Under the pieces are notes generated by a model. The model did no database searches. It was not told the origin of the DNA and saw only the letters and a list, made by a program, of their open reading frames with translations. The position numbers and the translations under genes are program-made. Below, one piece after another: positions 34,452 through 48,000 of a stretch of DNA of 64,000 bases (positions within the stretch are counted from its first letter, which is position 1; the number at the start of each line of letters is the position of its first letter). Origin of the DNA: Lineus longissimus (Eukaryota > Nemertea > Pilidiophora > Heteronemertea > Lineidae); assembly GCF_910592395.1 (NCBI RefSeq), contig NC_088324.1, positions 310,001-374,000 on the forward strand. The letters run 5' to 3'.

Positions 34452-34649
34452 TTGGGGATACATGAAAAAAAAAAGGAGTTTGCGACTCCTCCCCGTGATC
34501 TTAATGACTTGCAGGGCCGAATTCAACACGAAGTGGATGTTTTACGCAGGAATCGCGCAGTGATCAGACAAGCAGTTCAGGGCATGCTCTATCGCTGTGA
34601 ACTTTATGTTGCAAGAGGCGGAGGGCATGTTGAAAGTGTGGGTGCATAA
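34452..34649 (+). mobile_element. C-terminal fragment of a Tc1/mariner-like (IS630-type) transposase, duplicon A
   Basis: A 65-codon frame reads PPRDLNDLQGRIQHEV then a VIRQAVQGMLYRCELY block and GGGHVESVGA before the stop. This pattern is usual at the C-terminus of IS630/Tc1-type transposases. The catalytic domain is missing, so it is a relic. The copy B counterpart is 49267-49464. Confidence 0.5.
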
Positions 34650-37600
34650 AATACAAGATTAGAAGATCTCTGAATAAAGCCAAATAATTCCTGAGAAAAT
34701 CGTGTTCGTTTTAATCTTTTTAAGTTGGTAAACGTACAATTTGAACGTATTCATTCAACTTGCACTGATTACACAAACTTGGAAATTTTCGATTTGAACT
34801 CTTCATTTTCAATTACAATTTACTCGGTCATGCGAGACCGTAATTATGCAAGAATGGTATCAATGGAAATCTGAGGATATCCTCTTCAATAGTAGACCAC
34901 ATGTAGCTTCTAAAACTAAATAGCCTTGGAATATTAACCCCTTGACTTTGGATTACCTTTTGTTGATACGCACTGTATAATGCAGTGCATTCTCGGAGTT
35001 GAAGCATAGAATTGCGATGATATAATATGTTGCCATCTGCTTAAGACAGTACAATCAACAAGTCCAATTAATTTAATATAATCGTGCAAAAAACGGAGAG
35101 TTAAAAGAATCTCTCGTCCGCGAGAAAAAATAGTAACAGCTCCACAAACGAGAGATTTAGATTGGTGAAAGCTGCGATTTAAAGCACATGCGACGGTTAT
35201 CACTTGTTTGGGCCAGTGCTTTACCAGGCGATTACAAGTTTGCCTGCAATGAAACACGAGATCTTAATGTCGCACAGATCAAGATAAAAAATTGAGACCG
35301 CTGCCTCGAAAATGAGGCCCAGTGTAAAATAATTTGTCTTAATGAACTATTTCACGCAGAAGCAGTGAGATAAGTCCAACCTTGGAAGAGTCAAGGCTAA
35401 TCAAATTACAAAAGCCCCCTATATTCAAAACTGAGTGTTACCTCACCAATAGCTTGTTTTAAAAGTTTTCGTCTCTAATCAATGCTTGGTATTACATAAT
35501 ACATATAAATCAACACTGCGTTACAGTCGAATGTGTTAGAATCAGTTATATCATACTGTTTTAGTGTCAACCAATCGAATGAAGTCTCTTAGGAATGATG
35601 GCTTTTACAATGAAAAAATTAATAAACTCTATCGAAGCCACTTCATATCATGCAGTCACGTGACGGGCGTACCTGACGCCTCAATGCCAATGCTATCGCT
35701 TCCGTATACCAGGTACGTAGGAGCTGGGCCTGGGAGCGCAGGTCGGAAAGAAAAACGGTCCGGAACTCCGAGGTAAAATTCGCGCAACAAGAGTGCGTTT
35801 TTAGACTGAGGAGGCACACAGAAATGCTCAGGTTGTTGCAGTCGATCACCACTTTGGCAATTATTACTTTTCTTTTCCAGTCTACTTCAGGAACCGCGGC
35901 CTCATCGTTCGTATCTCACATGCTTATATGCATGCCTTGATGGACGGTAATCAGAAGTGCCGATGCCATTTTATGACTGAGAGCGCGCGATATGAAACGA
36001 AACATTGCTAAATTGTTCAAGCTATCTTTATGCTTCTTGTACGATACAGTGCCAACCCTGACAAGCCATTATGCGAATATGGGTCGTCGTCTTGGCTAGG
36101 ACTCTAAGGTACCACAACATGGGAAGGAATATGTCGGATCGCTGCGAGTAGTGGACGCAAACATTTTTACAACAGTAGAGTTGTGATCTGTGAATTATGT
36201 TGGACTGTGTCAATGTACGGAATGTCACATAAAAACGCATAAACCATCTCGAAATAATTCATTACATATTTCGACACTTTGACACGCATCTGTTTCTAGT
36301 GAACATACAGACCTATATCATCGCTTATTGTGACGAACTCGGATATCAGTCCGCTAGAGAAACCCGGCCCGAGAACAACCCATTTACCGCCATTTCCTGG
36401 ACACAGCACACCCTCGCCTTGCCAGGCTAATCATTCCACATTTTACTATGCTCCAATAATGATCCTTGTCCAAAATGTTTAATCACTATTACAAGAAAAT
36501 TGTAATACTTTATCCAGCAAAAATATCGCATTTTCTCTCGATAGAAAATTTCAAAATGTTTAGAAATTGAGATTCCATTAAAAAGATCCGTCATATTCGG
36601 TCAATCAATACCCTTTTTTGATAATGTTTGTCTGCACTATTTTGCGAAGGGCTACACACTTCGCGGCAGGCGATTTGGATATTGCCTGTTGACTCAGTCT
36701 GCAGCCAATCAACAAGCAGCCTGAGATTTGAATTTGTTGTGATTTCTTTTCGTGCAAATTGGACACAGCAGACGGGCTAACCACGTGACATTGAGTCTGC
36801 AACATGTATAGGTAACGCCTGCTGATTTACAATTATTAACATTCAATTGTAGAAAGAATAAGGCGGCGCCGTCAGCTTGAATATACATACTCCGGATGCT
36901 AATTTTTGAGTTACGCTCCGCCTCTGACAAGTTGTAAACACGTCAGGAAATGGCGATCGCACGCTGACATTTAGCGAAAATTCCCAACTTCCATCGGTGA
37001 TTATGAAATAATAATACAACGACACGGAGAGATACACAAGTATGTATCTAATAAGAGTCTTAGTTACGTGATACGCGCGAGATATTTGATTGTCTGTGGT
37101 TTTGTTGGGTGCAATAAGCGATTTTATTGGGGAATGTTTTCGTGTGCGTGGTCACGACGTATACATAATGGTGTTTTGCATAGCATTCCCGATCGGCTGA
37201 AGCCGTTGAGCTGAAACAAATCGATTCACCGCCTACACTTTTACTCCGATTTTGCTGAAAATTGGTGACAAAGAGGCTTAATGTATTCCGCACAAATTCG
37301 TAGGAAGCGAATTTCGAAAAAAATGATTAAAAATGTTTTTTCTAAGTAAAATTGGCCGTTGCTAGGGATGGTTGCTAGGCATATGCTGCCACAGACATAT
37401 CCACGGAAAAACTGACAATAGGGGGTCTGCACTGCGTTAGCGACGACCCAATAATCACCCATGAAAGAGGTGTACGTACCACGGTCTAATTAAATCCGGG
37501 ACGCACCCGCTGAAAATCACGGGAATTAGTTGTTAATGAGGTCGATCACTTGCTCACGACCACAATGGCCTTCAAAAGCGTTGAAATAAACATTAGCTTG

Positions 37601-38428
37601 TTTACAGGTATGTCCTTGCTAACCAACCCAACCTCTTCTATCCCAATACCGAATCGTGACCAGAATCCCGGCGAATACATGGTCTAGGCCTGCTATGTAT
37701 CGCTATGCACTATAGAACGGAACAAGCTCGCGGAGATTTGAAATTGGTTTGTTGGAAGGGGCGATATGCGTTTTAGAAAGCTAACTTCAACTTGCCAAGC
37801 TACGATATAGTTTGTCAATGCCTATATTGTCCCTTTTATTGTTTAAATTCAGTACATGTTTATTGACTTTAGGACAACCAATTGGATATGACTTAGTAGC
37901 AATGTATTCCTCCAAAGTTTCGGCCTCGAATGTAATTGTTTGATTTGGAATATCATGTGAGGTTCTCTTAAGGGTCAGGAAAAGTAAAGAGAAGAATATT
38001 ACCTTCAGATCCTATTTGAGTCCTTGTGCTCGGGGTAATCAGCATCGTTCCTGTGACAGCAGCTGTATGAGGAGGAAGTCTTAGGTTCTTGGATTCGATC
38101 TGGACGGTGGAATTGTAGACACAATAACCGCACAAATATCAGATTCAAAGGTTTGTCTTTCCGTCGGCTGAATCGTCCGCAGAGATCTTATTCGCATACA
38201 CAGTATCAACATCAAAATGCATTATCAAAATGCTGATGAGGTCGAAACTCGTACATTCAGAAAGTTCCGTTGAATATGAAATACGGTCACGAACTGTCTC
38301 TGCGCTCTTGAAGGAAACAATATACAAGTTACCTTATCCTCTAATAGCTGAAGTTACCTACATACACACGAATTTTCGTTTCGCGACCCGAAACTTTATT
38401 GACCTAACTAGTTCCATAAAGATTTAGT
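34650..38428. other. non-coding right part of duplicon A
   Basis: No gene recognised. Includes 36062-37450, which copy B lacks. A short exon-like frame near 38.0-38.1 kb (minus strand, PPH.AAVTGT block) differs from copy B by a 5-bp indel that shifts the frame, so it is probably not coding. Confidence 0.4.
36062..37450. mobile_element. 1.39-kb segment present only in duplicon A
   Basis: Flanking sequence on both sides (GCCAACCCTGA and TAATCACC) is joined directly in copy B near 50876. Near the ends, ATATGGGTCGTCG (left) faces CGACGACCCAATA (right) as an imperfect inverted repeat. No open frame resembles a transposase. It may be a non-autonomous element inserted in A, or a deletion from B. 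Confidence 0.45.
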
Positions 38429-39589
38429 CCAGTGAAACAACGTAGTTACGGCTTGGTCTTATTTCCAATTATTGCGATAGCAAAATATAAAATTGTCATG
38501 AGAAATTCGTCAAATACGATGCAACTTGTTTCAACTTTGAAACGAATGTGTCATCCCTGTCCTAGTGCGAGACTGAAAATCCCTGTCGATTTGATGAATT
38601 TTCAAAACAACACCTCAAAATACTATCATTTGGATTAGAACTTAGATATTATCATGCAATACTTCGGGGCTTCTCATTGCAAGCAATGGGCTAGTGTTTT
38701 TTTTATGTATTTGGGGCAGGCTTTCATATCATAGCTTTATCATTCGTGACCTAAATAACATGTAAAGCAGTACGCAAGGTATCTGAAGCGAATACTACGG
38801 TTGGCTGAAGATGGTGACCTGCATTCACAGTAGATGAACGTCAATACCAACTCCTCGGTTGATATGTCGCGGAGCTGCATTGTTAAAACACAAATTATGA
38901 CCCACAACGTACAGTCAATATTATCTCATACATGTCATACCTTGCCCCAAACTTGAATTTCTATACTAAGCTTACATTATGGCCTCGCATACATTTGACA
39001 GGCATCAATATCAACTCCCATTCTATATCGAAGAATGTCACAAAGTTGACCTGCCGCTGGGATAAACATGTATACATCTTTCATTTAGGCCATCAGCTGA
39101 TTTCCTTTGTTATGTATGCAAGCCCTTCCATCAAAATGGAATAGCTAGGAACTCATGTTTAAAAAACACCACCAAACACTTTTTTATTCGCAAATGTGAC
39201 TTGCTAACTTTTTTATTTGACGTTTTAAAGTCAGGGCAGGCAAGATTGTGAAATGTCTCGACTCCATCCATTGTCACAACTTTGGAATCGTCCCAGGTTA
39301 CACTAACCAACGACAACCGATAGGTTTCATATAAAGGACGATCCCATCAGCCGGATCTCTGTCCGCAGTCAGGGAAAGATACTCAAAGCAAAGGGCGACT
39401 TGTAGTCCAACTGAGCTATTTTTCCGTTCACACCAACCCATTCGACGACGCGCGACAATCCTGTCTACCTCATCTGGGGTCCTTGCATCTGCTCATGTTC
39501 TTTTTGGTTTCAATGGTGATTTCCTAATTCGCTCCGTCAACAGTTGACGGACGAGGTGAAAATCTGAGATTCATCGAGATAACTCACAC
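38429..39589. other. single-copy spacer between the two duplicons
   Basis: No gene recognised. A TAGCTCAGTTGGA stretch on the minus strand near 39400 resembles a tRNA A box but has no B box. Confidence 0.4.
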
Positions 39590-40184
39590 ATTCTATGTAT
39601 GTCAAGGGCTGTGCATCGAGCGATCTCCGTCGAACGCGCCGATCTAGCTACGCTAGTATCTCCTGACATAGTCGAATGGAGGGGTTTCTCTTTTGGGAGG
39701 TGGTGGGGGGGGGGGGGGGGAGATAAATTAGCTACGCCGTGGTATCTGCTGCATATTCGAATCGAGGCGTTTCAGGGGGGGACTGGTGCAATTTCCAAAA
39801 CGGGCATCCTTGCCTCAGTTGTCCAGTCCTTTCTTCGAGAGAAGAGCGTTTCGTCCATGTTCATTTAAAGGCTTCGTCCACAGTTACGGTGCCCTCCAGT
39901 CTCTGTTAATTACTATAATAGCTATACATATATATCGAACTCGGATAACAATGTTTGTCATTTTCTTGCCTCAGGCTATAATCTAATTATTGAAATAATA
40001 GGGAGGTTTCGCAATCTTTATAAGCAACATAGTACGAGGTACGAAGGTCTGTACGTAGTATCATCAAATCCTGGGCGAATCCATTTACGGGACACTCGTA
40101 AATAGGCTTTCACACTTAGTAGTACATGGACTCAGCGAACTCATCAAAGTTAGTCGTCGATAAAATACATCTATCATAATGGTT

Positions 40185-40876
40185 TAAGGAATTGAACCCG
40201 AGGCGGAGGACCTTGGTTGAGTTACCAAGACACTCGAGGGTGGAGCTAAAATACAGTCCAAACCCGAGCCGACAGGCGAGGGTTTGGATGAAATTTTAGC
40301 TCCATCCGAGAGTGTCTTGGTAACTCAACCAAGGTCCGAAGCCGAGGGTTCAATTTCTATTCTAAAATACCTCAAACTTAAAAAGATAGGCCACGAAAAT
40401 AACTTGAATATGTGCGAATTTGGCAAATTCCATCCATCGCCGGCCCGGCCGGAGCGCCGGTAGCGCCATTGTTTACATTATGTTACGGCAACGTTATAGA
40501 AAATGAGACATGTACATTTTGTACAGCGCGCATAGGAAGTCCGCATCGGCTCGCTCAAGTGATGCTAAAATCCGCGCAAATGGGCTATTTGGAGCGTTTT
40601 TCTCGGCAAATATGTGTAGTGCTCATTAAAAAACTTAGGGTGGTTGATGCTTCCTTGACTGATTTGTGTTTGAAGCAGTGTTTTGAGAGCCTCAAACTTC
40701 TGAAGTGAGCTGAAATTCCATTGACGTGACGTGTGCATGGTTCCACATTTTAGTGCAACCCGAGGGAACTTTGGTAGAGCATCTTGGTTGCGTGTCCAAA
40801 ACACTCCGTTCTCAGAACGAGGCTTATGCATTTTCCATTTAAAAGTTGACTTTACGGTACCAAGGTATTTTAGAAT
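40185..40876. mobile_element. 692-bp insert in duplicon B with a long hairpin
   Basis: Copy A reads straight from ATAATGGTT into ACATACTTAG; copy B has 692 bp between. Its left part (about 40190-40355) is a hairpin whose roughly 70-bp arms face each other (GAATTGAACCCGAGGC...GAGGGTTCAATTTC). The rest is bounded by ATTCTAAAATACC (near 40357) and its inverse (near 40864). It may be two nested elements. No coding region. Confidence 0.65.
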
Positions 40877-43800
40877 ACATACTTAGTACTGTCCCTCATG
40901 TTAAGAATACAAACAGCATGATAACTAAACTAAACAGCGCAAAAGCAACAATAAACATACATAGTGATATCCAAGTACGTGCTGCCTCTAAGGCTCACAT
41001 TGACTACAGAGAGTATCAAAGAGATAGGAACATCTGAGACAACCCCCCCCCCCGCATGAACCGCCCTCATATCGATATCGAGACATGAGTGTTTTCAATG
41101 AGTCCGGTGTAGAAGTTTGAAATGTCCCAGGATAGAATTTCCGGGGGAGCAAAGGATTCTATTATGCTCTTTAATCTCTGACCTATTGACGGTAATGTCA
41201 CCGAAAGAACCATAATACCATAATCTGACAAAATACAATAGGGTGGATGGTTTTTCCCTCGGACATTTTCTACTTCTACACCGGTTAGGATGAATCTGTA
41301 CCGAATGACATAAAGCGTCTAACCATAATTCAAGTCTTATTGCTTGAAGACGGACACGAATTTTATGAACATTCCATTTACATGCAATATCTCCCTCTAT
41401 CTGTGCATTACTGAACTGTAATCAAAATGATTTGCGAAATTGCACATGATTACATGTACACATATAATGGCTTGAATTAGCCGAACTATAAAATATAATC
41501 GCAACGGACTTCGATTCAGAAACACACAGTAAAGCCAGGACTTTTTTTTTGAAGTGTCGCCTGTCGCAAGTGTTGAGCCGGGTAGACAGCGCCTACTAGA
41601 ATAGGGGGTGAGAACTGAAGGACTCGTTCGTCCAACGAGGCAAAACCACCATTGATTTGTTAAAGACTTTCATCAGTTCATTTGCCAAAGTTTGCCCACG
41701 TCGCACCAATTACTGCGGGCAGAATTGAATCTTAGATGTGGATATGATATTTCGGACAGTCTGGCGACAAACTTGTGGAAATTAAAGTGGTCGTTGACTG
41801 CGGATTTCTAAAGATAATCGGAAAAGCTTCTCGTTGATAGGTCTGAATACTGCAACCTATGAATATTCAATGGTGGTCTTATCTCGAACTGAAATTTTAC
41901 TAAGGTAAATCTAATAACACCAAACCACTTTAATAAAACCACTCTTGCCACTTTCAAGTTTTTAAAACACCGGATTTGTATCCTAACAAATCTTTCCACC
42001 CAAAACCCACCTGTTTGGCACAAAAACCATTGTTTACAACCCAAAATCAACCATTCACAGCGACTACCTCTTTTTTACACATGCCATGATGAAATTCTCA
42101 TTAGGAAACTCTGAATCAAAGGAGATTTGCATTGAGCAACTTCGACCAAGGACACCTGGGCCTTCAAAAATCAAAATCTCACTGAAAATGTTTACAATAA
42201 CTTGCATATGGTTCGCAAGGACACTTCGCTGGAATGGTTGCAATGAGTGATCAAGTCGCAGTTGTTTTGTCACGTTAACCCACTCACTACATTACCAGTC
42301 ATTACCCAGCCTTTACCGCCATAAAATCTTTTCAACCTTCATCAAATAATTATCTTTCATAACAAATTCGCGTATCGGCCAAAATAATTCACGTTAGAAT
42401 AGCCTTCTAAGGTCTCATTACGGTCACGTAAAAATCGCCACTAAGGCGAATATCTAAACGGTACATATATTGGAAAAAGATACACATGTAGCATAAATAA
42501 AACTGAATTTTATGATCAGTCATTAAGACCAGCCAGTTGCCTTAAACAACGTTAGAGAGAAACTCAAAATAGTTCGAAGTCTAAAAAGACACCCAAACAA
42601 TTGTTGGAAAGCTGAAGGTGCACTAAGATTAAGGGTTGACCATAGGTACCGCCATTTTGGCTAGAACGTGCAATCAAAAGGCAATTAGAACTCCTTCAAA
42701 ACGTAGTGAATGCTCATTTGAAACCCTGGACTGGAAGCTGTTCTCTGGAAAGCAATAAACAGACTCCAGCCCTTGAAATGAGCTTTCACTATGTTTTGAA
42801 AGAGCTCTAAAGACTTTAGGATTTGGAGGACTCGACAAAATGGCGATACCTATTGTCAACCCTTAAGGTGAAACTATATACTCACTCTTTATTATGTTAA
42901 TGTATTAGGAACACCGGATTCAAACACCAACAAATAGGACAAGATAATGGCTGATATGAAAGAGACTGGCGGGTGATTTTATTTAAAACGCTATATGTAC
43001 TGTACATGTACACAAAACCTTTCTGCACAAAATTGAAGTAAAAGCATTTGCTTGTCTTTGGCATATAACATGTTGTTCGGTGGCAACGCAAACTATTATG
43101 TTCTCCGAGTAACACTTTTACCAGTTTGTGGATATTTTGGATGAATTCTTGTTGACTGGCAACATGGAGGCACTATAGTTTCACCTTAACGAGTATTCAA
43201 TCTATATCCATCCACAAGCTTGCAGTCATTCTGTAATGAGAGTCATTACAAGCGTACATAAAACCGTAATCACTTGATCATTTAGAACTTGTGACAGGGC
43301 CTACCAGGCTTCACACTCTTAAATGTTACTCACAAAATATAGGAAATAATGAATGTGACTCTCTTGCAATACAATGTTATGATAGTAATAGACTGGCTTC
43401 AAACAGCTTGCAATCTCTAGGCCTTCTGACTTCTACCATATAATAATGTTACACACATAATTATAAAAAGTTACACCGAACATAGTACAATATAAGTCGA
43501 TACAAGTTTATACATGTAAATACTTGACAATACAATTTATACAATTCAATACATAAGGATATTAAGGTTATAAGGTAGCTACCCTACCTCATGCAATTAC
43601 AATATCAATACAAGTTAACATGTCAATACAAGATATACCAGTCCATACCTTTGTTCACCCATGCAGTCAGCATATCAAAGGGTGTAAGTAACTCATAAGT
43701 ACTATGAAAGGAATTGAGTGCAACATCCAACTTCCTATGTCATAATACCGATCTGAGAGTGTCTGGATATGTAAGCCAAGCCCCCTGTAGATATCATACG

Positions 43801-45019
43801 CATTGTCGTTGGATGCCATCCATCATTCAACTCAATCGGGATGAACAATGCCAATGTGTCGCCTTTGTATCAATTTCATAGTTAAAAGTAGAAAATAGAT
43901 TGTAAAACTTCAGAAATCATCTAAAATTAGGGGGTGCATTTTTTACCAAAATCTGAAAGTTCTGATACTTTTTTTCAGAAGTGGTGAACATTTGGTATAT
44001 CATCTCCGTGATGTGTCCCCAACCTCGGAAAGTCTACAGTTTTGCAATTCCATCTCTGAATAACGGGGAGGTGTAAGAGGTGGAGGGGGTCTGAATAATT
44101 TCAGAAGTTTTCTAAAATGTTACGGTCGTGCTTGTTTTTTGTACACCACACGATCTCTCACCATTCTCTCTCTCGAAGTCAACATAGCAGCAATTTTGAG
44201 CCCGGTGTCATTTCAAGAACGAATTCCCTACCACTTGGCTTTGAAGGTCCTGACGCACTTGAGGCTTTCGATGTCGAACCAAAGTCCGAGATACCCTGCC
44301 AGAGACTCTCTCCGACCGCTGCGCCTGTCGCGTCGGCCCAACTCGCACACATGCACTCTCGTGGTTTGAACTGGCGGGGCCGGGTGAGGCCAGGGAATAA
44401 CCATAGATGTGGTTACACCGGAGCATCCGTCTCGCATACAAAGTGTTCATCGGGGTGAAGATTACTGGAAATAAACATATTAATATCAGGCACATTGTAC
44501 TTCTGAAAGCGATTACTCAACACTATTTATTGTGTATGAAGTGGTTTCACGTGACGCCATCACCTTGCATGCTGGAGGGATAGACAAAAGAAAGCAAGCC
44601 CAAAAGACCATGACAGTATTTGATTTATTTAAGTCAGGCACGACAAATCATTGTCCAGCCCTCCAAGAATCTATTCGGTGGATTGTAGGCCAATACGAGA
44701 GATATTGTAGTTAGATAGTTCATTCAAACAAAGTGCATTTTTGAACCAAGAGGGGAATTGGTCCCTGTAATCAAAGACAATGAAAGAATTATTTCTACCG
44801 GCTGTGCTGTAATTTAGTATGGTCTTTACATCCTAAGAAGGACTTGCTGTAATTAGCATAATTTACGCAATGGAACTCTCTACAGAAACTATGATATCAA
44901 ACATGGATATTTAGGTTATATGACATCTCGGAATATACAATATACGCGAAGATGAGTGAATTATTAATTTTAAAGCTAATTGTGTTCATTGGGATTGACC
45001 AAGAGAGTTACCTTGCTCG
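40877..45019. other. non-coding left part of duplicon B
   Basis: Counterpart of 25655-29804. Contains the copy B MITE and no recognised gene. Confidence 0.4.
42630..42865. mobile_element. 236-bp MITE, duplicon B copy
   Basis: Same element as 27415-27645, with TAAGGGTTGAC ends. Five extra bases and several substitutions have accumulated since the duplication. Confidence 0.65.
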
Positions 45020-48000
45020 CTATTCTAATTCGACGATGTAACAACCTATGTCAGGCTCGTCATCAGCGGCTTCAATGCCTGGCCCATCTTCCCTCGCGTC
45101 GTCACCATGGTTCTCATCACCACGCTCCAGGCGGGACATCCTACCGACGATTGCCTTCATCAGCTTGGCGACTTGATGAGACTTGGCTATGTTGAGTTTC
45201 AAGCCTTCCAGCAGATTGACGCTGGGCTGCCAGTAGAACGGTAGGTTGCCCTTGCCGAGGTACTCCTCAAGTTGGCTGTAGATGATGTAGACCATCTCTG
45301 GCAGGCTCCTGTTTGTCTCAAGGAAGTCGTCTATGTTATGGAGGAAGACTGTCTTCAGGAGGTAGCTTGTAAGGAAGTGACTGACGAAATGTATGACGCC
45401 GTTCGTGTCTCTAATCACAACGCCACATGCCATAGGTGACCTCAGACACTTTGCTGTGATGTATGCGTCTTTGATTCTTGGATCCAAAGGTGCGATTGTG
45501 ACAGGTTCTAGATGAGAGAAGGAGATCCGCAACATTCTTTCTCTGTCTTCCTCGGGTAGCAACCGTCCGTACTCACTGTCCTTGTGTGGCGGTTTCAGGA
45601 CCAGCCTATACCCACTCTTCCTCAAGGTGTCCTCGTCCATTCGCCAGGTCTTCTTGATAGCATCGTCTGGCCAATCATCAACATGAAATATCGGTACTAT
45701 ATCCACAGAGATAAGGAGACTGGATGATATATTTTCAAGCCTTTTGATAGTCACAGGAACACTGGCCAATCCTCTTCTAACATCAGCTTGAGATAAGATG
45801 TATCCAGTCCGTTGATAAACACAAACGTCCGCCGTTACCTCACTTTCAGACTCTCCGTTCTGTAGTGCATTATCGGACCAATCCTCTTGCCAATCATCGG
45901 GCCAATCATCTACAGGTAAGGTTGTTACTATATGCTCTGAGACAATGCGTTTTGAAGGTTTATCATCGGGCCATCTAATAGTCACAGGAACACTGGCACC
46001 GCCTCCTCCAGCAACTGCCTGCAAAAGGATTTCTCCGCTTTTTTTAGACTCTTGGGCTTTTGCGCTAGATTCTAGGTTTTGGCTTGCACTCTCATGGAGT
46101 GCTTTACTTGATAAAAACCTGATCTTAATTGTTTTATTTTGTATAAACTTATATCCATGTAAGTTGTCAACCATTTCGTTTCGAGAGAAATGATTTGAAG
46201 GTACCAATCTAAGGAAGTCCATTTCATCAGGCAGCTGAACCTTCGTGCCCTCAGCCGAACTTCCGCATAACTCTAAACCCTTAATAACCTCCTTCTCCCT
46301 TACAAACCCCATGATAGTTTCTGAAACACCACCCTCGATAATATTCACGCTGCCTAGTCCCAGTACACCCGATAGTTCTGAAAGTTTGTATCTATACGCG
46401 GGTGTAGCATATTGCTCATTTAATCGCGACATGACGTAAGAGAGACTTTGTTCGGAGGAATGTCCTAATCGGTTGCTTGCTTGATAATTAAGTTTTGATT
46501 GAAAGGGGAAGCATTCATAAGCCTTCAATCCATGGATGTTGGGTCGTTTGCAGTCAAGCCCAGCGATGATAAGATATTGATAGATATCTAGGCAACCGGA
46601 CTCAGCTGCTAGATGAAGCAGTCCTTTTCCATTTACGCTGCAGTTCATGTCAGCTCCAAGCTGATGAAGTTGTCTAACTGTCCGAAAATGACCACCTGAA
46701 ACTGCCTTGGCAATAGGCGACCACCCACTGGCATTGGGCAAATCCAATAACTTCCGTGCATCACTGCTTCCCAAGTATTTTACGATATCGGCATGGCCAC
46801 ACGAAGCAGCAGAATATATAATACTCTCCGACGAAAAGTTTGATGTGGATGTATCTGCTCCACTCCTTATTAGGAGTTGGACCACTGAGAGATGACCCTT
46901 TATGATTGCATTTTGAAGTGGGGTGTTTCCTTTCAAGTCACGGATTTCTAATGACATCCCGCGTCTCAAAATACATTCAACGACCCGTCGTCGACCAAAC
47001 GTTGCACCGATATTTAATATCAATCCATAACTAGAACTTCTGGAACAAGCACATTCTTTCAACAAAACATCTACAATTTCAACATAACCCCGTCTAGCTG
47101 CGCAAACAATCGGAGTGTCGTTTTCATAGTTACTGACTTCAATAATTGCATCCGCTTTAACTAATAGATCCACCACATCCTTATGTCCTTCAGTCGAGGC
47201 GATGATGATTGGAGTATTCCCGCCATTGCCTTTACATTCTATATCCGCCCCCGCTTTAATCAATAGATCCACCACCTCTTGGTGTCCATTAGTCGAGGCG
47301 ATGATGATTGGAGTATTCCCCCCATTGTCTATACATTCTATATTCGCCCCCGCTTTAATCAATAGATCCACCACCTCTTGGTGTCCATTAGTCGAGGCGA
47401 TGATGATTGGAGTATTCCCCCCATTGTCTATACATTCTATATTCGCCCCCGCTTTAATCAATAGATCCACCACCTCTTTGTGTCCTTCAATCGAAACACA
47501 ACCAAACGGGTTCTTCCCTCATTGTTGGTATGTTCTATATTCGCCCCCGCTTTAATCAATAGATCCACCACCTCCTTGTGTCCTTTAATCGAGGAGATGA
47601 CGATTGGAGTATGCCCGTCATTGTCTTTACATTCTATATTCGCCCCCGCTTTAATCAATAGATCCACCACCTCCTTGTGTCCTTTAATCGAGGAGATGAT
47701 GATTGGAGTATTCCCGCCAATGCTTTTACATTCTATATTCGCCCCCGCTTTAATCAATAGATCCACCACCTCTTGGTGTCCTTTAATCGAGGCGAAGATG
47801 ATTGGAGTATTCCCACCATTGTCTTTCCATTCTATATTCGCCCCCGCTTTAATCAACAGATCCACCACCTCTTGGTGTCCTTTAATCGAGGCGAAGATGA
47901 TTGGAGTATTCCCGCCATTGTCTTTACATTCTATATTCGTCCCCGCTTTAATCAATAGATCCACCACCTCTTGGTGTCCATTAATCGAGGCGATGATGAT

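Larger units (their letters stand above)
25012..38428. repeat. segmental duplication, copy A
   Basis: From TTCTATGT...GTCAAGGGCTGTGCAT to ACTAGTTCCATAAAGAT this 13.4-kb block aligns in direct orientation with 39590-53107. Most of the alignment shows only scattered mismatches and short indels, in coding and non-coding DNA alike. It contains the intact ankyrin-cGAS-like gene. Copy A alone carries 36062-37450; copy B alone carries 40185-40876 and a LINE. Confidence 0.95.
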
